Assembly (NCBI GenBank): GCA_964616395.1
Contig: CAZTUT010000116.1
Location: 1-9,390 of the forward strand
Direction: 5' to 3'
From: JALHMQ01 sp964616395
Lineage (GTDB): Bacteria; Pseudomonadota; Gammaproteobacteria; Burkholderiales; Burkholderiaceae_F
DNA: 9,390 nt
The notes under the pieces were generated by a model that was not told where the DNA came from, did no database searches, and saw only the letters and a list, made by a program, of their open reading frames with translations. Below are positions 6,537-9,390 of this stretch, one piece after another. A program made the translations under genes and the position numbers. Within the stretch, counting starts at the first letter, position 1. Every line of letters starts with the position of its first letter.

Positions 6537-7307
6537 GTGGCACGAATCTTCTGCATCGCCAACCAGAAGGGCGGGGTCGGCAAGACCACCACCAGCGTCA
6601 ATCTGGCCGCCGGCCTGGCCGCGCAGGGCCAGCGCGTGCTGCTGGTCGACCTGGATCCGCAGGGCAACGCCACGATGGGCAGCGGGATCGACAAGCGGGC
6701 TTTGCGCCTGTCGGTCTATCACGTGCTGATCGGTCAGGCCGCCGTGGCGCAGGCGCGCGCGCGGTCCGACAGCGGCGGCTTCGACGTGCTGCCGTCGAAC
6801 CGCGAACTGGCCGGTGCGGAGGTCGAACTGGTCGACCTCGACGACCGCGAGACACGCCTGAAGTCGGCGCTGGCGGCGGTCGTGTCCGACTATGACTTCG
6901 TGCTGGTCGACTGCCCGCCGTCGCTGTCGATGCTCACGCTCAACGGCCTGTGCGCCGCGCACGGCGTGATCATTCCGATGCAGTGCGAGTACTTCGCGCT
7001 CGAAGGGCTGGCCGATCTGGTCAACACGATCAAGCGGGTGGCTGCCAACCTCAACCCCGACCTGACCGTGATCGGCCTGCTGCGCGTGATGTACGACCCG
7101 CGCATGACGCTGCAGCAGCAGGTCTCGGAGCAACTGGTCGCCAAGTTCGGCGACAAGGTATTCAGCACCATCATCCCGCGCAACGTGCGGCTGGCCGAGG
7201 CGCCGAGCTACGGCATGCCCGGCGTTGTTTACGACCGCGCCTCGCGCGGCGCCCAGGCCTATGTGTCGTTCGGCGCCGAGATGATCGAGCGGGTGCGCGC
7301 GCTGTAG
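6537..7307 (+). CDS. parA: Chromosome-partitioning ATPase ParA (Soj)
   Basis: Walker-type ATPase that binds DNA non-specifically when ATP-bound and is released by ParB-stimulated hydrolysis. The resulting gradient moves ParB-parS complexes, and so the origin region, apart after replication. 256 residues, normal for chromosomal ParA/Soj without an N-terminal DNA-binding domain, which plasmid type Ia ParA proteins have. Motifs: deviant Walker A KGGVGKTT (residues 11-18) with signature Lys11, A' region DLDPQGNAT (38-46), Walker B VLVDCPP (122-128), and the conserved IPRNVRLAEAPSYG (213-226). The start is GTG 6537, with GGAAA (6528-6532) placed as ribosome binding site; the family N-terminus (ARIFCIANQKGGVGK) begins directly after it. 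parB follows after 35 bp, and parS sites lie 3.6 kb upstream. Confidence 0.98.
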   Translation: MARIFCIANQKGGVGKTTTSVNLAAGLAAQGQRVLLVDLDPQGNATMGSGIDKRALRLSVYHVLIGQAAVAQARARSDSGGFDVLPSNRELAGAEVELVDLDDRETRLKSALAAVVSDYDFVLVDCPPSLSMLTLNGLCAAHGVIIPMQCEYFALEGLADLVNTIKRVAANLNPDLTVIGLLRVMYDPRMTLQQQVSEQLVAKFGDKVFSTIIPRNVRLAEAPSYGMPGVVYDRASRGAQAYVSFGAEMIERVRAL

Positions 7308-7327
7308 CGGCGCGGCGCCAGGCGCAC

Positions 7328-7333
7328 AGGAGA
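7328..7333 (+). promoter_or_regulatory. Ribosome binding site of parB
   Basis: AGGAGA, nine bases before the GTG at 7343 and one of the best Shine-Dalgarno matches in the window. It decides the parB start: the open frame continues far upstream inside parA, but only GTG 7343 (or the adjacent GTG 7346) gives the family N-terminus at a workable distance. Confidence 0.75.
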
Positions 7334-7342
7334 ACGGCAGAC

Positions 7343-8212
7343 GTGGTGAACAAACGACCCAAGGGACTCGGGCGCGGCCTGGATGCGCTGCTGGGCGGCG
7401 AGCCGCCGGCGGCACCGGCGGGTGCGCCGCAGACGCTGCCGGTGGCGAGCCTGCGCGCCGGCAAGTACCAGCCGCGCTCGAAGATGAACGCGGAATCGCT
7501 GGCCGAGCTGGCCGAGTCGATCAAGGCACAGGGCGTGATGCAGCCGATCCTGGTGCGCCCGGTCGACGGTGGCGGCTACGAGATCATCGCCGGCGAGCGC
7601 CGCTTCCGCGCCTCGCAGATGGCCGGGCTGACCGAGGTGCCCGTGCTGGTGCGCGACGTGCCCGACGAGGCCGCGCTGGCGATGGCGCTGATCGAAAACA
7701 TCCAGCGCGAGGACCTGAATCCGCTGGAAGAAGCGCAGGGCGTGCAGCGGCTGATCCGCGAGTTCGGCTTCACCCATGAGCAGGCAGCACAGGCGATCGG
7801 CCGCTCGCGCAGCGCCACCTCCAATCTGCTGCGGCTGCTGAACCTGGCCGCGCCGGTGCAGCAGATGCTGCAGGACGGCCAGCTCGACATGGGCCACGCG
7901 CGCGCGCTGCTGGCGGTCGATGGCGCCACCCAGGCGCAGCTCGGGCACCGGATCGTCGCGCAGCGGCTGTCGGTGCGCGAGGCCGAGGCGCTGGTGCTGC
8001 GCAGCCAGCAGGCCGACGCCGGCAAGGGCGGCAGCGGCCGGGCCCGCGCGCCGGCGCGCAACCGCGATGTCGAGCGCCTGGAAGAGGAACTGGCCGACGC
8101 GCTGGGCGCGGTCGTGCGATTGAGCGCCGACGCCAAGGGCCGCGGCAAGCTCGTGATCGAATTCTCATCGCTCGACCAGCTCGACGGCATCGTCGAGCGG
8201 CTGCGGCGCTGA
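7343..8212 (+). CDS. parB: Chromosome-partitioning protein ParB (Spo0J), CTP-dependent parS-binding clamp
   Basis: Binds parS, loads as a CTP-dependent sliding clamp, spreads on flanking DNA and stimulates ParA. 289 residues, normal length. The N-terminus MVNKRPKGLGRGLDALLGG carries the ParA-activating GLGRGLDALL segment, then an Ala/Pro linker (residues 20-30). The ParB/Srx domain has GKYQPR (40-45), CTP-binding box GERRFRA (84-90) and ENIQRED (118-124). The helix-turn-helix that reads parS is FTHEQAAQAIGRSRSATSNLLRLL (about 143-166). After an Arg/Ala/Gly-rich linker (about 224-240), the C-terminal dimerisation domain ends in GKLVIEFSSLDQLDGIVERL. Start GTG 7343 is supported by AGGAGA upstream; translations beginning further upstream would overlap parA and lack family similarity. 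Probably co-transcribed with parA. The expected targets, two parS sites, are present upstream of mnmG. Confidence 0.97.
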   Translation: MVNKRPKGLGRGLDALLGGEPPAAPAGAPQTLPVASLRAGKYQPRSKMNAESLAELAESIKAQGVMQPILVRPVDGGGYEIIAGERRFRASQMAGLTEVPVLVRDVPDEAALAMALIENIQREDLNPLEEAQGVQRLIREFGFTHEQAAQAIGRSRSATSNLLRLLNLAAPVQQMLQDGQLDMGHARALLAVDGATQAQLGHRIVAQRLSVREAEALVLRSQQADAGKGGSGRARAPARNRDVERLEEELADALGAVVRLSADAKGRGKLVIEFSSLDQLDGIVERLRR

Positions 8213-8548
8213 CTCGGGCCGCCGAGCGCCGATTCCTGGCAGCGCCGGCGTTCGGCCGTCTTGGTCAATGAGTGCTCGGGCGGTTGGGTCGATGGGCGGG
8301 ACGATGGGCGAGCCGGGCCGCCCACCGGCCTGCCGGCACCGAATTGAGGCGGAATTTGCCCGTTTTTGCGCTGCACCGTAGAATTGACAGGCTGTACGGG
8401 AAACCGGCGATCACGAATAGAGGATCAACGCGCTTTCTCTGTCAGGTGAATCGGCGAAAGCCGGTGCGCGGGTCGGTCCGGTTTGTTGAAGCCGATCGCG
8501 TTTCCGACCGGACGCCCTCCTGACGGTCAGAGAGTCGCGGCGCGTGTC
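8213..8548. other. parB-atpI intergenic region (up to 336 bp)
   Basis: No convincing gene. It starts with a small stem-loop CTCGG (8213-8217) / CCGAG (8222-8226) directly after the parB stop, without a T-run, so only a weak terminator candidate. CGATGGGCG occurs twice with a 12-bp period (8290-8298, 8302-8310). A promoter is listed at 8356-8384. The remainder would be the 5' leader of the atp transcript. If atpI starts at TTG 8483 the interval is 270 bp. Confidence 0.55.
8356..8384 (+). promoter_or_regulatory. Predicted sigma70-type promoter of the atp operon
   Basis: TTGCCC (8356-8361) and TAGAAT (8379-8384) are separated by exactly 17 bp; four of six and five of six consensus bases match. 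It is the best promoter-like pair in the window. It lies after parB and before atpI, and would give a leader of about 160 nt to ATG 8549. The -10 sits in CCGTAGAATTGACA, nearly identical to the sequence upstream of parA. Confidence 0.6.
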
Positions 8549-8887
8549 ATGTTCCGAATCGTCGGCCTGCAGGTTCTCGCTACGCTGGTCGTCGCGCTGG
8601 TCGCGTGGCCACTGGGCGGGACGCCCGCGGCGCTGTCGGCGCTGCTGGGTGGGACCGCCTGCGTGGTGCCCAATGCCCTGTTCGCCCTGCGCCTGACCCT
8701 GTCGGCGCGGCGTGCGCAGGGCGCAGGGGTGGCCGAGTTCTTCGTCGGCGAGTTCATCAAGATCGGCTCGACGGTGGCGCTTCTGGCGCTGATCGCCTGG
8801 CTGTGGAAAGACGTGGTTTGGCTGGCGCTGATCGTTGCGGTCATCGCCGCATTGAAGGGTTACCTGATCGCCCTGTTCATTCGCTGA
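8549..8887 (+). CDS. atpI: ATP synthase protein I (AtpI), small four-helix membrane protein
   Basis: Small hydrophobic protein encoded first in many F-type ATP synthase operons. It is not a subunit of the mature enzyme; family members are implicated in c-ring assembly and possibly Mg2+ handling. From ATG 8549 it has 112 residues with four predicted transmembrane helices at about 2-24, 26-50, 64-86 and 88-110. Typical features are ALSALLGGTACVVPNALFALRL (helix 2) and EFFVGEFIKIGSTVALLAL (helix 3). An in-frame TTG at 8483 would add 22 residues, but that stretch contains an AGA codon and two CCT codons in a row, unlike the rest of the gene. Neither start has a good Shine-Dalgarno, so the start is uncertain. 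atpB follows after 31 bp, which secures the identification. Confidence 0.88.
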   Translation: MFRIVGLQVLATLVVALVAWPLGGTPAALSALLGGTACVVPNALFALRLTLSARRAQGAGVAEFFVGEFIKIGSTVALLALIAWLWKDVVWLALIVAVIAALKGYLIALFIR

Positions 8888-8918
8888 GCAGGGCGTCGCA
8901 GTCGAACGGAACAACAAG

Positions 8919-9390
8919 ATGGCCAGCAGCCAGGCACCGACCGCCACCGAGTACATCGTTCATCACCTGACGCACCTGTCGACGGACAAGCAGAAGTTCA
9001 TCGTCGACTTCTCGGTCGTCAACATCGACACCGTCTTCTTCTCGGTGTTGATGCTTCTTTGCACGCTGTGGATGCTGCGTGCTGCTGCCAAGCGCGCCAC
9101 CGCCGGCGTGCCGACCAAGTTCCAGGCCGCCATCGAGATGCTGGTCGAGATGGTCGAAGAGCAGAGCAAGTCGATTGTCCACGGCGACCGCAGCTTCATC
9201 GCGCCGCTGGCGCTCACGGTGTTCGTGTGGATCGTTTTCATGAACGCGATCGACCTGATCCCGGTCGATCTGTTCCCTGCCATCGCGCACGCCGTCGGCA
9301 TCAACTATCTGCGTCCGCTGCCCACTGCTGACCTGAACGGCACGCTCGGCATGTCGCTCGGCGTGCTGCTGCTGATGATCTACTACGGCA
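8919..9390 (+). CDS. atpB: F0F1 ATP synthase subunit a (AtpB), N-terminal 157 residues; 3' end outside the window
   Basis: Membrane stator subunit forming the two proton half-channels next to the c-ring of ATP synthase. Open from ATG 8919 to the end of the window without a stop (157 complete codons of an expected ~270-290). Visible features: an N-terminal periplasmic stretch MASSQAPTATEYIVHHLTHL, first transmembrane helix about residues 36-56, the cytoplasmic segment VPTKFQAAIEMLVEMVEEQ, a second helix about 95-118 with MNAIDLIPVDLFP, the conserved RPLPTADLNGTLGMSLG (132-148), and the start of the third helix. The essential Arg of the proton channel (Arg210 in E. coli) would lie beyond the window. 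A weak ribosome binding site (GGA, 8908-8910) precedes the ATG by 8 nt. The downstream order is expected to be atpE-F-H-A-G-D-C, not visible. Confidence 0.97.
   Translation, partial: MASSQAPTATEYIVHHLTHLSTDKQKFIVDFSVVNIDTVFFSVLMLLCTLWMLRAAAKRATAGVPTKFQAAIEMLVEMVEEQSKSIVHGDRSFIAPLALTVFVWIVFMNAIDLIPVDLFPAIAHAVGINYLRPLPTADLNGTLGMSLGVLLLMIYYG

Noticed and set aside
6532..6541. ACCACGTGGC at the parA start as a third parS
   Set aside because: Only the CCACGTGG centre is palindromic. The flanking TGTTT/AAACA arms of parS are missing and the sequence overlaps the GTG start codon.
6950..7342. Long N-terminal extension of parB reaching into parA
   Set aside because: The frame is open only because of GC-rich codon structure. 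The family N-terminus and a strong ribosome binding site place the start at 7343.
8411..8956. Minus-strand frame opposite atpI
   Set aside because: Shadow of atpI/atpB, whose membrane-helix patterns and operon order are clear; the antisense product is Arg/Gln-rich without motifs.

Overview
The window looks like a piece of a GC-rich betaproteobacterial chromosome, most likely Burkholderiales or a relative. This rests on the gene order mnmG-rsmG-(lipocalin)-parA-parB-atpI-atpB, the GTP-type PEP carboxykinase and the very high GC at third codon positions. All recognisable genes are on the + strand. It is mainly core genome rather than an accessory island. A run of exactly 100 Ns shows that it comes from a scaffolded draft or metagenome assembly.

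Region by region: (1) bases 1-982 are the 3' half of pckG (gluconeogenesis). (2) 983-1332 is non-coding with several inverted repeats, including a 7-bp tetraloop hairpin enclosed by a distant 10-bp inverted repeat. (3) 1333-2793 encodes an AsmA-like single-pass inner-membrane protein of unknown function with an unusual 75-residue cytoplasmic extension. (4) 2794-2941 holds a stop-proximal hairpin, two near-consensus parS centromere sites 25 bp apart centre to centre, and a candidate mnmG promoter whose -35 position lies inside the second parS. (5) 2942-6374 is a tightly packed run: mnmG (tRNA wobble-uridine modification), rsmG (16S rRNA G527 methylation) and a lipocalin lipoprotein, overlapping by 11 bp and 4 bp. 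The lipocalin gene is cut by the N gap. (6) 6537-8212 is chromosomal parA-parB, the segregation system that acts on the parS sites 3.6 kb upstream. (7) 8213-8548 is a leader region with a good sigma70-like promoter for the ATP synthase operon, followed by atpI and the first 157 codons of atpB.

How they work together: ParB loads at parS and, with the ParA ATPase, segregates the replication-origin region, so the window should lie near oriC, although no DnaA-box cluster is visible here. MnmG and RsmG act in translation fidelity, and the atp operon begins oxidative phosphorylation. I see no undescribed multi-gene system, mobile element or CRISPR. The points most worth a second look are the twin parS sites over the mnmG promoter, the lipocalin placed inside the gid-par cluster with a probably artefactual gap, and the AsmA-like protein.
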